This document shows positions 32,531 to 44,260 of a stretch of 64,000 nucleotides of DNA, piece by piece. Location of the stretch: assembly GCA_018873225.1 (NCBI GenBank), contig JAEILZ010000001.1, forward strand, positions 3,472,001 to 3,536,000, written 5' to 3'. The stretch is from [Phialemoniopsis] sp. UDSM-2020. Lineage: Eukaryota > Ascomycota > Sordariomycetes > Thyridiales > Thyridiaceae. The notes beneath the pieces were generated by a model, which was not told where the DNA came from, searched no databases, and worked only from the letters and a program-made list of their open reading frames with translations. Numbering within the stretch: position 1 is the first letter of the stretch; each line of letters begins with the position of its first letter. The translations under genes were made by a program, and so were the position numbers.

Positions 32531-34216
32531 ATGTCAGGCAGACGAGACAGTCTCACTCCTCCAGACAAGACAGGAACGGAGGATCCTGGTGCTCATGAAC
32601 TAGGTAAGGAGAAGACTGACACCCCCACATCGTACGCACTCCTGCACATGATCACAGCTGACACCTATTGTTGTATAGAGTCCGAATCAGATGATCACTT
32701 CTCAGATGCTCAATCAGCTCCCTCCCGAGGATCTCAAGCTGCTTCACCCATCCCCAAGCTTCGAGTCGAGAAGGTCAGCGACGAGCCGTCATATGGCGAA
32801 GTTCCTGGAACTGATGCCTACAAGATGAGGGAGGGTGATGCCGAGCCGGATGAGATAGCTGTCATACCTGATGAGTCGGACAGTGCTTCTAGCGAGAGCA
32901 GGTCTCAGTCTGGAACTCCAAGTGGAAGGGCCATCCCCACGACCCTGGTAGAGGAGACCGCCGATACTGAGGGGTCTGAGACACACCCAGAGAAGCAGCA
33001 CAGGTCTGATCCCCCGCCAGACTTGGTGCTCAAGGCAGACGGAAATGTCGAGACGGGGAAGGACGCTACTGGTATGGGCAAATAGTCAACTCTTATTTCT
33101 TTATTTCAGATTATTGACAGATTATCTCGTAGAAACACCAATATCACCCCCATTAAAATCCCCAAGTACCGTCCGGTCGAGGAGGAGATCCTCGACAAAT
33201 CCTAAATCACCCGGCCTCGCCTCTCCGTCCGCTCGTAGTGCAGCACTCGCTGCTGCGGGGGATGATGAGGCAGACGAGGACTTTGGGGACGACTTTGACG
33301 ATTTCGAGGAGGGTGGGGAAGACGATGACTTTGGTGACTTTGACGACGGCTTCGAGGAGCCTGCACCTGCACCTGCGCCCGCCGCAGCGCCAACCGCGCC
33401 AGCCCCCGTGCAGCCACTGTCAATTGTAATGGCTCCCTTTCCTCCATCCAAGGTCTGTCCTATACTGACTACTTATCATAGCCTATTCCGGACTTCGAAG
33501 GCCTGGATGCCGACGAGATTCTCTCCCTGACGGAACCTTACCTCAACGCCTTATATTCTACCCCTGAAGATGACGACTCGTCGCCTACGCTACCCCCCTT
33601 GCCTAGAGATGCCAACCCTGTCTTCCTCACACCGCGCAGCGCCTCTCTATGGTCGCAACTGGTCGCCCCTCCGCCTCTCCAGCCGCCGGACTGGATCCGC
33701 TCTCGCATCCGACGTCTTTTCCTCGTCAGCCTCGGCGTGCCCGTCGACCTTGACGAGATCCTCCCGGCTTCGAAGCAAAAGAAGCTCATCCTACCGTCCC
33801 TCGCCGTTCCCAGTCGTCGCGACTCGCCCCGGACGTCCTCGGACTCGCGCCGCGACGGCGTCTCGCGCCTCAAGCAGGCCGCCGCCAACAACGGCTCCAA
33901 CACCAGCCTCGACTCCCAGGGCAAGCCCAAGGAGTCGTCTTCGTCGTCAAAGAGTAAGAGGCGCGGCCCTCCCCCGGCCCCGGAGCTGGACTTGGTCGCC
34001 GGGCGGCAGCTGTGCCAGACGACAGACGAGGCTCTAGACGGCATGACGGACGCGGAGCTCAAGACGCACGTGGCGCGCCTCGAGGCCATGGAGGGCACCG
34101 CCAAAGAGGTGCTCGAGTACTGGACCAAGCGGACAGACGAGAAAATCGGCGACCGGGAGGCGTTCGAGGGCGTCATCGAGAATCTGGTCAAGCACGCGCG
34201 CAAGGTCAGGAAGTGA
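32531..34216 (+). CDS. Laa2-like (DUF5102) AP-1/clathrin accessory protein
   Basis: Four exons (32531-32603, 32679-33071, 33133-33425, 33482-34216) give 497 residues. I place it with yeast Laa2, the Laa1 partner that helps AP-1 at Golgi/endosomes, on the acidic-aromatic block DDFDDF...DFGDFDDGF (33295-33352), which resembles AP-1 gamma-ear binding peptides, and on the C-terminal part with DWIRSRIRRLFLVSLGVPVD and a terminal helix (EAFEGVIENLVKHARK). The rest is disordered and Ser/Pro-rich. Intron 1 (75 nt) is a multiple of three with no stop, so its retention would add 25 residues. For intron 3 I prefer a GTAATG donor at 33426 (56 nt, TACTGAC branch site) over a GT at 33453 that would make only 29 nt. 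The family name is from memory of the domain and needs a profile search. Confidence 0.7.
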
Positions 34217-34881
34217 ACGAAAAGACTAAAAGTCATGTTTGTAGCACGCGGGCGAGGCGCGTTGTCCACTACGATGGGCAAGACCTCGTTGGGTCTGCTT
34301 TCATGACAACGATATGGAACTGTATATACATTTGGCGGGCGCACTAAAACACACACAAATCTATTACGAAGGTCAAGACATGTTAGACTTGGGACGATAC
34401 CTACTACTCGGTTTTGTAATAGAAAATAATTTCAATTCTTGGCGAAGATTTATCTCCTCATAGTAATCACTTGCAGTCTCGGTGAAGCTACCACTACAAC
34501 TCACCCCAGCATCTTCAACATGCAAGTGGGTGTCAGAGAGGTTGACTGTTTTGAATCAATTTCTACCCGAATTACGAACAAACTGCACGATCCATATGTG
34601 CTTAGGTAGTGGGATAATCCTGGTTGACCAGTCATTAACTGAGGCACATCGAGAAGGCGAATCCTCAATTGATCTGTCGCACACTTGAACATGTTACAGT
34701 CGACAGTCGTGATCAACATCTGATATGGGTTCATATTCGCTCTACCTAAGTAGCTCGTTACGTCTTATTGTTGTCACAAGGACCGCTAGTGTAGTCAAAC
34801 CACAAGAGCTTTTCGGATCTAACCTGATATATCCCGCTTTCCTTGCCCAACCAAAATGAAACATGACCAGCAACCCTCTCC
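34217..34881. other. Convergent intergenic region
   Basis: This lies between the Laa2-like (plus) and eIF2-gamma (minus) stop codons. No gene is seen. Confidence 0.55.
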
Positions 34882-36551
34882 TTAAGATGAGGTAGTCGGG
34901 TCGAGAGTAACACCACTAGAGGATCATTAGCTTCTAAGTAGATAAGACATTTGGGGCCAAGAGGTACAGAACTTACGCAGCAATAGTAGCCCATCCAATA
35001 AGACGCCAATGCTTGTCGATACGCCGACTGAGGGCAACCTTCTCACCGAGACTCGTGCAGGCAGGGGTCGTGAGGACGAGCTTGGCAGCATCCTTCTTGA
35101 TAGCGGCAACCTTGGCACCGGTGGAAGTAGAACCGATGTTCACCATGAGCACTTCGTTCTTGGCCAGCTTCTCGACCTTGGCCTGCTTGCCGTCGGCAGT
35201 CTTGACACCGAGCAGCCGCCTCAGGAGGTAGAAGTTGACCTCGATCTCACTGTAAATCTCGGGTAGACGGCCCTTGAGACCAAGGACGTGGCCGACGAGA
35301 CGATCGGCTCTGCACAGGGTAGGGTCGATGCGGGTACCGACACCGATCAGACCACCGGGGACGGCGTACTTCAGCTCGTTACCCTCAGAGTTGAGCGAGA
35401 CGATTCGGCTGAAAATAGGAGTGCACTGGAGAGCACCCTTGTCGTCCCTGGTAACGATACCAGGGCGGATCTCAATCTCATCACCGAGCTTGAGAACACC
35501 GTGGAGCAAACTGCCACCAGCGACACCGCCCTTCAGCTCATCGATCTCCGCACCGGGCTTGTTGACATCGAAGGACCGAATGATAATCATCCTGGGCTCC
35601 TGAGTGAAGTCGCGGGGAGGAACGGGGATGGTGTTGACAATGGTGTCCAGGACAGCATCGACGTTCAGCTTCAGCTGAGCAGAGATGGGGATGATGGGCG
35701 CGTCGCTGGCGACGGTACCTCGGATGAACTTCTTGATGGACTCGTGGTGTGACTTTGCGGCTTCTTGGCGCATCAGGTCGACCTTGTTCTGGAGGATGAT
35801 GACCTTGTCGAGCTTCATGATCTCGATAGCAGCCAAATGCTCCGAAGTCTGGGGCTGGGGGCATGTTTCGTTGCCGGCAATCAGGAGCAGGGCGGCGTCC
35901 ATGACGGCAGCGCCTGACAACATAGTGCTCATCAGAATATCGTGACCAGGGCAATCGACGAATCTGCGCATGTTAGTTAGTGGGATAGTCCTCTCGCGAT
36001 GATACGCGTGGATGTGGCACCTACGAGACGTGACGCTTTAACCTGTAAGTACCTCCACAGCCCTCGCGCTCGCAAGGAGGATCGACCTCCTTATCACTCT
36101 TGTAACTTCTGTAGCAGGTCGGCCGAGGGCACGCCTGGTTGTCACACTGGTAGATTTTGGCGTTCGCATAACCCAGTTTGATGGTAATGTTTCGGATCAG
36201 CTCGTTCTTGAATCGGACCGTCTGCACGCCTGAGATGGCCTTAACGACAGTAGACTTTCCGTGAGCGACGTGGCCGATAGTGCCGATATTTATGGTCGCC
36301 TGTCTCGCGATAATCTCGGGAGTCAGAGGGTTCAGGGTGGTGACATCGAGGTCCTTGGGCTCGGTCTGCGGGGGGAGGTAGGGCTTCTCGACCGGTACGG
36401 GGGCGGCGCCGGCCTTCTTCAGAGAGGACTTCAGGGGCTTCTCCTCAATCTCGGCATCGGATGCTTGCTGGGCCTCAAGGACGGGAGAGTCGGGGCCGGA
36501 ATCGGATTCCGACTCGATGTCGTTTCCGAACTTGTCACCGTTGGAAGCCAT
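34882..36551 (-). CDS. gcd11: Translation initiation factor eIF2 subunit gamma (GCD11)
   Basis: Three exons (36551-36025, 35963-34977, 34915-34882) give 515 residues. eIF2-gamma is the GTPase core of eIF2 that carries Met-tRNAi to the 40S subunit. After a Ser/Asp/Glu-rich head ([19 protein letters not shown]) come the P-loop GHVAHGKST, a zinc-knuckle with [11 protein letters not shown] and [14 protein letters not shown] (rebuilt across intron 1), NKVDL, and the beta-barrel domains II and III. The frame hits a stop 13 bases past the ATIAA codons, but a GTAAGT donor at 34976 joins a 34-nt exon giving [11 protein letters not shown], which matches how fungal eIF2-gamma ends. I therefore place the true stop at 34882. 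Both introns are 61 nt. Confidence 0.93.
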
Positions 36552-39500
36552 GTTGGCGTTGGCGGTTGGGTCTGGTGATGAATCGGTGGCGGAGGTCGTG
36601 ATCTCTGTCGTCTGGCGCAGGTGATGCGATATTCTCTGTGAATGTTGGTGAAGAGAATTTCCGCCAGGGATAGAGTCGACGTTGGGGGCGCTGCCTATGG
36701 ATGTAGTCAAACAGCTGGTCGACCTTTTTCGTGCTGGATACAGTCACAAAAGATAAAATTTGGTGTGCAGTCATCGATGGTGGGGTTGCCGCCTCACTCG
36801 AACCTGCCGCACTAGTCCCTTTCGGGGCTGATAAGATATGGCCATGTAGTTCCCCGCGTCGAGTGGGCGCGTGGGTACTTTCCTTACTTTCCAAGGTCCG
36901 TCTCAACTGGGAGCTCCGAGCAAGATTCACACAAATCGCATCGCTTCAACCATGGAATTCTTGATATTTCTTAAACTTTGGATTTGAGTCAATGATCTCT
37001 GCCATGGGCTGATATCTGGCCTTACTGCTATGACTATCTGTCCTTACTCAATTGTCCCACTGATGCACGTAGTGCTTGAGAAATCTGTCGCAGAGTCCGG
37101 GGAACACTGAAAGCTTCGCGGCAGTACCTACCCGTGGCTCAAGGCTTCCTTCCAGACTTGGAAGAATAATCATATGAAGGTTTTCTGGTTACTGGCCCAT
37201 GATCATCTCGCAATGCTCCTTGCTCCGAGAGCATATGCACCAGACCCCCAAGAACCCCATCGAAATGCCCAGAAAAAATGTAATAAACCCAGCCAGAAGT
37301 ATAACTTGGGCGTCTGAACCTGTCAAAGTTCGAACGCCCTTTCAAAGCACGGCTAGGTAATAAGATCGATCATTTCTAGATTCAACACACTTTCAAAAGA
37401 CTCCCACAGGCTGCAAGCGAGATCGTACTCCTGCATATCTCAGAACAGGCTGCAAGGGCCGAGACTACGCCGCACGTAACTCTTTGATGTGCAGCCTTCA
37501 CCCAAACCGACACTGTATCCATATAACAACTACATGAGTTCTGTTTTTCATGGCTGCAGCATTTCATCTTGGCTACCAAAATTAGTATGTCAGCAAGCCA
37601 AAGATGGGCCCCCGGTCGTTGGATGCATTTTGAGGTATATCCCGGGTAAGAGTCCGTCTCCGGCTGACTGGACTAGTTCTTAATCACAGTAGAAGCTCTA
37701 CAGAAGCTCGCTCTGGTGGATGTTCGTCTCTCAACCCGGATTTCCAATATCACATTAGCTTGCAAGCACCAGCGTACAACCTACCACCAGGAGAACTGTC
37801 CGGGCAAAATGATAAGAGCTACTACCACTTTGACCACCACTACATGCATGCAACGGGCTAAAAATATCGTCAAGATGGTGTGCTAAATTCTTGGAGGTGG
37901 GTTAATCCCGGTGCACGAGCAATGCAGCAAGCGCACCGTTGTGGTGGGCGAACCGCCATGAAGAACGCTGCAGGTGTGCGTACCATCACATTTTCCATAT
38001 TGCGGCATCGCCGCAAGGCACCATTATCACCATCCAAACGCCAGATTGAACCCCAGCCATTCTACTCTGGGCTGGTTATGGAGACGATCCCCTGTCTACA
38101 AAGTTTCGCCACTCTGATGATCTGTTCGGAATTGCACCCGAACACAGCATTTCATCGTGGTCCGAGGCGTGATAACAATAGATCTTCCCCTCGCAGTTGC
38201 TAGCGAAGGTTACGCTCGTCGTTGATCGAATCAATTACGTGAGATACCTAGTGTCTTCAAGGGCACCAAGCGGAGCCATGGCCGGCGTTCGGGCCTCATA
38301 CAGCACTTGTGACAGTTGGGCAATATGCTCCTCCTTGTGTCCATCATGACGATGCGTGTCACGCATGGTGTCTCCCCGAACATGCCAGCAGAAGGACGCA
38401 CTTCCACGTGTGAACCTCCCGTGTGCGCCGGGGCCTCCGCGATCGACCGGGTTTGTCCAACCCCAGAACGAGAGGATCGAGGTATCCGTCGAGGACCATG
38501 AAAAGCCCAGAAAGCTCGCCGAGAAAGACAAGGCGACGCGGCAGCATTCGCAGTCGTGTGGGTGTGTGATGGGTAAGCGACTGATATTGTTGGTTACCGC
38601 CCAGGCTACGAGGCATGCAGCATGGGTTGCAGGTGTATCACACAGTTCTGGCCGTTGATTGGCGCCGTGTTTGGGATCCGGCTGACCCACCGCATGGCCC
38701 GCTGCCGGATGGAGCCTATCAGCGCCCGGGGATCACAGCCAAGGATTGACAGGGACGGCAGATTGCTGGCGGGGACCCCTGCCAACCTCTTCAAGCATAT
38801 TCTGTGCAGCCAAACAGAGCATCGACAGGTTGAACAATAAGGCAGGGGTGCAGGGGATGGTACATCCCATCCACTGCCAGACCTGCGGATCGTCCATGTC
38901 TTCCAAACCTGTCGTCTTTGCTCCGGGCGGTTTCTTGCCGCCAACCACCCTCCACACACCACCCACTTCTGTCCATCCACACTTCTGCACGACGTCCGTG
39001 GGCTCGCCCAGTCCCTCGATGTCCATCTATCCGCCCAGCAAGTGCGGGCCAGATGGTAGGTCGTCCTTTCAAATTTGGCAAAAGAGCAGGGTCCTCGCGG
39101 GCCGTGATTGGTTCTGTCATGCAGCTGCTCAGTCCCGGCATGCTAAAGGCCAGGGTCGAAAGAGGGCGGCAAGAGACGAGGGCTAAAGACCATGCAGACG
39201 GAGCGGAAGGTAGGTAGGTATCTCCCGCCCTCCAAGACGACCTGGTAAGTGATATTTCGAGTAGCCGAAGCTCGACGTGCATCTGCGCCGAGATGGAGAG
39301 CGCTTTGTGTTTGTTCCTTCGCCGCCCTCCTCTGCCCATACATTAACAAAGTCCAGCCCCTCTTTGTCCTTCCGTCCTTTATGCCTCATATACCGGACGT
39401 GCGGTATCCGTGATATTTCCTCCATTTCCCCTCTTCCTTCTCGCTGTCCCTCGAAAGGTTTACAGAGTGTCTTGAGAGAGTTTGTCCTGGTCAAGCCTGC

Positions 39501-40046
39501 AACCCCCTTCGATCCACATATCAAGGATCAAGAACCGTATAAGTCACACGCCGTCTGGCAAAGCGCCGACCAGCCAACCCGGCGCCACTCAGTCACCCAG
39601 TTGGGCGTCTATTTCCATCGAGTATCGACGGACCCTATTGGCAAGCTCTCGTAGCTATCCTATCAGCGTCCCGGAACCCATCTGGACCACGACCCCCTTG
39701 TCGACTGTGAGGTCGCTCATTGCTTGCATGTCGAACCACCCCGCTGACTTGTCCCATGCAGACTCCTCCTCCGAGAGGTCGAATTATATCTTCTGTTGAG
39801 TGGCGGCGCCAATTCAAAACCGCTGGCCTTCCCAAGCGTCCCGGTTTCTGCTATCCTTTCATCTTTGGCAGCTGGTCTCCTCAATATCTGATTCTCGCAT
39901 TGCTTCATTTCTGCTTCAAGGGCGTGTCGCCGCGTCTTCAACAGTTCCGTCTTCTATCCACTTTCTTTTCTTATATAGGAAGAGCTACTCGAAGCTCTCT
40001 GTCGACTCCCTTTTCTTTCTGCCAAGCATAGTCTACGTCGTTCACC
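36552..40046. other. 3.5-kb divergent gap, eIF2-gamma / four-TM protein
   Basis: No gene is supported, although overlapping open frames cluster at about 38.2-39.6 kb on both strands because of base composition. The last 700 bases before 40047 are C/T-rich (for example 39350-39470 and 39960-40020), suggesting a long leader for the downstream gene. A GGTAGGTAGGTA run is at 39208-39219. A non-coding transcript is possible but not shown. Confidence 0.45.
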
Positions 40047-41649
40047 ATGGTCGTCGACAAGAAGCGGCCCGTGGCCCTCAACCTTCGGCCCGTACGAACA
40101 CCCTCCACAGACTCATCGTCCTCCGATGGTTCTCTGAAGCACCCAAGGACACCCCGTTTCGCAGAGGCCACTACTGTTCACTCTCCAGTCGACAACCGCA
40201 AGGGGCCCTTCTCCAGGAATGATAGCTCGGTCGTTGCTCAGGCGCAGCCTGGAGATATCGGATTCGGCTACATCAATGACAGCTCGAATCGCGAATCGGT
40301 CAACATGCCGATGACCCCGAGATCCCCACTCAAGAGTGCGATGAAGGTGCCTGGCACTCCTGGTCGGAGGTTCGACAACCCTCTAAGCCCGACCTTCAGG
40401 GAAGAGCAGGTCCTGGAGAAGCGAGAAGCCTCCACGGAGAAGGAGCAGGCCAAGGATCTGGTAAGTGTCTTGGATATGGACACCCGCCCCGAGCTCAGAG
40501 CTAATTCTCCCTGCAGAAAATCAAAATCCGGGTTCGGATGGCCAAGTTTGCCCTGCGTGGTGTCAACTTCAGTTGCAGTCTGATCATCTTGGCCATGCTC
40601 TCATCGTCCTTCGCCATCTTCAACGCCACCAAGTCTCTTCCCGCTCAGAATGGTCTGCCTCCATGGGCCACCAACACCAACGCCTGGCCGCAAAAGGTCG
40701 TCCTTGCTGCTTCTTGTGTCTCCCTGGCTATCTGTGTTCTGGTCTTTATTGGGTACTGCCGAGGTGGTCATCGCAGAGCCGAGAAAGTCGGTGTCTACTA
40801 CACTCTGTTCGCAGTCGGCTGGTTCATCTTCAGCATGGCCATGTGGGCTGTGGCTGCCGGCATCTTCCAGCACTCGCGCACCAACAGCAAGAACCAAGAC
40901 ATGTGGGGTTGGTCGTGTGTTCAGAATCACCGATCTCAGATCTTTGAGGACAAGATCGATTATGCTCTGGTTTGCAGACTTCAGGTGAGGCTTGATGCAT
41001 ATCCCCGTTGAACTTTGAATTATGAGCTGACTGAATTGCACCACAGAACTGGTCTCTGATCTGCATTATCATCGAAATCGTGGTGGAAGTCATCAGCATC
41101 ACTCTTTATAGCATCATTTTCTTCCGATACTACAGGAAGCGTCAGCTTACCAAGTCTATGGACTTGCGAGACAAGGCCCGCTCCGACCTGTACCTCGCCC
41201 AGCTCCGAACCCAGTCCGCACCCAACACTCCTGGCTTCGGCCCCAAGTCCCCTGCCCTGTCGCAGTATGCCATGTCCCCGCGCTTCCCTCCCTCGGCCCA
41301 CCAGACCTACCGCTCGCTGGGCGACATCGAGGAGGGAGCCTCGCCCTTCACTCCTGGTGGTCAACGCCTGGTCGAGCCCACCTCGGCGTTCGACAAGCCG
41401 GCGGACACGGGATTTAAGCTCCAGGCTCCACCTAGCAAGGCCCGTTCTGCAACTCCCAAGATCAGCTCGAGCGGATTCCAGACCCCAACCACCGACTCTT
41501 CGACCCCGATGCCGTCACAAAGCACTGCCGAACATGCTCCCGTAGCACCAGGGGAGCAAATATATGAAAGCGTTCCCCTCCCTTCTGCATATGCGGATCA
41601 GGCTCTCAAGAGCCCACCGGCACAGCAGACCAGCTTCAGATACTCATAG
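40047..41649 (+). CDS. Four-transmembrane MARVEL-like membrane protein, function unknown
   Basis: Three exons (40047-40460, 40517-40984, 41047-41649) give 494 residues. A Ser/Thr/Pro-rich cytosolic head with many SP/TP sites (TPSTDSSSSDGSLKHPRTP) precedes four hydrophobic helices: FSCSLIILAMLSSSFAIF, KVVLAASCVSLAICVLVFIG, YTLFAVGWFIFSMAMWAV and LICIIIEIVVEVISITLYSI. A long disordered tail with further TP/SP sites ends QQTSFRYS. The four-helix pattern resembles MARVEL/tetraspan membrane proteins; a closer name cannot be assigned. Intron 2 sits between helices 3 and 4. Phospho-rich tails suggest regulation by proline-directed kinases (inference). Confidence 0.85.
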
Positions 41650-42657
41650 AAGGCCTGAGGCACGGTGGTTGAAGAGTGAAAAGTCATGGATTCTGTTCTA
41701 TCTACATATTTCTATTCATTTTCCTTTGTACAGCTGAGCTGAAGCTGCAATCTTTACCCTTGGGAGTTATATACCAGAAAGGCGTTTTGGGACGAATCGG
41801 GAGGCTCATGGGATCATACTTAGTCTAATGCATGGATCGAGCTTGTACAGTAGGAAGTCTGCACTTCTGCCCTTTCAAGTAGGATATCGGTAGAAAGAAT
41901 GGCAACATTTTGTCTATATTACATAACTCTTGTGCTCATATCGGGGTGTAGACTATCTACGAAGTAGTATGTTGCAACTCCTGACTAGGTATACTATATC
42001 GTTGCAAGTCATGAAAGCACGGTTCGTGGGCTATCCCAATACCTAAAATTGCAGAACATCAAACGCGCGGCTCGTAGGTTATCCCACTACCTAAACTGTA
42101 GATACGTTCTAGACTTCTCACAGTAGTAATACGCTTCTTGACCCTGAATGTAGAAAATAAAATAGTTCAAGTAATCACAGGCGACCTATGTATGGGTAGT
42201 TACGGACAGATGCATGGGGTCTCCTCCAGGGGATTGATTAGGGTGGTGGGTTTTGTACCTGTAAGAAGTGCCCCTGTCACTAATAATAATTCATTGGCGC
42301 TGTCATGTATATAATTTTGGATCCCGACATGTTGCGGAGACAGCAGTAATTACTTGGGAAAAAATGTCTCTCCATCATCATTCTGTTCGCCGCTAAAAGT
42401 CCGTCTAGCACATGGTGTGACGTTTGTCAAGAGCAGCAGCCGTTTTTGTCTCTCAATTCCCTCCTCCTGACTAGCTTTCAAGAAATCTAGACCTGGTGAC
42501 CGAGAGGTGTGGTCGTCATCCTGCAGACAACTACCCCAATTCCGACACCACTCGTTTTTTTTCCTTGGAAGGGGGAAGAAAGGGACAAAAACAGGGTCGG
42601 CAAAGCAAGAACAACCACACTCGACACACAGGCACACCAAAGCACCACCACCATCCA
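41650..42657. other. Intergenic with a 48-bp-period imperfect repeat
   Basis: No gene is seen. See the separate repeat at 42020-42099. The 3' part before 42658 is A/C-rich leader. Confidence 0.5.
42020..42099 (+). repeat. Two imperfect copies of a 32-bp unit, 48 bp apart
   Basis: CGGTTCGTGGGCTATCCCAA at 42020 and CGGCTCGTAGGTTATCCCAC at 42068 continue as TACCTAAAATTG and TACCTAAACTGT. The second copy's GGTTATCCCACTACCTAAAC resembles GGTTATCCCACTGCCTAGAA at 18026, so a degenerate dispersed element is possible. Confidence 0.7.
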
Positions 42658-43812
42658 ATGGCTGGCGCACTTCCTCGCATGCTCTGGCGGCACCTGCCCC
42701 AAGCTGCTGCTCCTGCGACCAGGGCAGCCACCGCGTCCTCGTCCAAGCTGCAATCAGCTGTCGGGGCCTTCCAGAAGAGAGGACTAGCTACCCTTCGACC
42801 AAAGACGAGCTGCGCGCCCATCCGCTTCCCACGACAGACAACTCGCCGTTCCTATAGCTCTGAGCCGCGCAAGTCTAACCAGACTGTCAAGTTCTGGCCC
42901 TTCTTCCTCATCATCCTTGGTGGTACTGGCGGCTACATCCTCCTGGCCAAACAGCGCAACCAGAGTAAGTGCTTCAGGAGCCCTTTTAGTCGTACGATGT
43001 TCACATGCGCTCGTCGAACCGCACCGCATTGTGTGAACCTGGGATCTTGACATGGCTTTGTCTACTTTGCTTGGAAGAGGAAGCTAACTCGTGGCGATCC
43101 CAACATCATAGACATCAATCCGCACTACGATATGCCCGCCATCGAGGCCCCCAAGACCTCGGGCCAGCTCCCCGCCCCCGACAAGTCGACCCCGACCTTC
43201 TCGGGTGACGATGTGACCGTCATCTTTGTCCTCGGCGGACCCGGCGCCGGCAAGGGCACCCAGTGCGCCAACCTGGTCAAGGACTACGGCTTCACCCACC
43301 TGTCGGCCGGCGACCTGCTGCGCGCCGAGCAGGACCGCCCCGGCTCCCAGTTCGGCGAGCTCATCAAGGACTGCATCCGCAACGGCGCCATCGTGCCCAT
43401 GGAGGTCACCGTCCAGCTTCTCGAGAACGCCATGACCGAGACCATCGGCGACAAGGCCAAGGGCAGCGGCAAGAAGGCCAAGTTCCTCATCGACGGCTTC
43501 CCGCGCAAGATGGACCAGGCCCTCAAGTTCGAGGAGGCCGTGTGCCCGGCGCGCTTCGTGCTCTTTTACGACTGCCCCGAGGAGGAGATGGAGCGCCGCC
43601 TACTCGAGCGCGGCAAGACGAGCGGCCGCGCTGACGACAACGCCGAGAGCATCCGCAAGCGCTTCCGCACCTTTATCGAGACGAGCATGCCCGTCGTCGA
43701 CTACTACGCCAAGGAGGACCGCGTCGTCAAGGTCACCTCGACGGCCACCCCCGAGGCCGTGTACAAGGACACGCAGCGTAAGCTCACCGACGTCCTCGGC
43801 AAGGATTTGTAA
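42658..43812 (+). CDS. ura6: UMP/CMP (uridylate) kinase, N-terminally extended
   Basis: Two exons (42658-42964 and 43112-43812) give 335 residues; the kinase core alone is about 200, as in yeast URA6. It transfers phosphate from ATP to UMP/CMP. The P-loop GGPGAGKGTQC is near residue 141, then HLSAGDLLRAEQ, the NMP-binding region, DGFPRKMDQAL, and the lid RLLERGKTSGRADDN. Upstream lies an Arg/Ala/Ser-rich N-terminus (MAGALPRMLWRHLPQAAAPA) resembling a mitochondrial presequence and one hydrophobic helix, FWPFFLIILGGTGGYILLA, near residues 79-97. The intron (42965-43111, 147 nt) falls just after that helix, separating targeting region and catalytic core. The ATG at 43132 within exon 2 could give a short cytosolic form. 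Adenylate kinase is less likely given the short lid. Confidence 0.88.
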
Positions 43813-44260
43813 GAAAACAAGCAGAAAGACCAAAAAACATACCAAATCTTCATGGAGATGTCTTTATATACCTCTTTGGGGCCTTCTCTGGAGCTCCCTT
43901 GGTTCTCAGGGGCCGAAAGTGCCGGGTGGATAGACGGGAAAAGAGTGGGATGGATAGATTCCTTTGCGTGCGTTTGTTCGCGACTTGTTGTATCATCACG
44001 GCACCATTTCGCCCCTTACACTGTATAAGTCCTAGAAAACAGCCTGTTCCCCTATGTAATACCAATAGAATAATTTCTCTGAACTTGTTATGGGCTGTCA
44101 TGCACGGCAAGCACAACATATATCGCATGTGTCTTTGTCCATGACCGTCTCATTGGGAATCTCACAATGTCTAGTATCTTTTAATTGTACACAGATCATG
44201 GTCCCATCCACGCGCCCTCTTTTATCACCTCCAGCCAGCCTCACACTCTCAATCCGCTCT
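43813..44260. other. Convergent intergenic region
   Basis: This lies between the ura6 (plus) and cct4 (minus) stop codons. No gene is seen. Confidence 0.55.

Noticed and set aside
33453..33481. A 29-nt intron in the Laa2-like gene
   Set aside because: Too short for spliceosomal introns; a donor at 33426 gives 56 nt with a good TACTGAC branch site and keeps the frame.
38791..39339. Overlapping frames on both strands in the 3.5-kb gap
   Set aside because: Several frames open at once at the same place, typical of base composition; no conserved motif.
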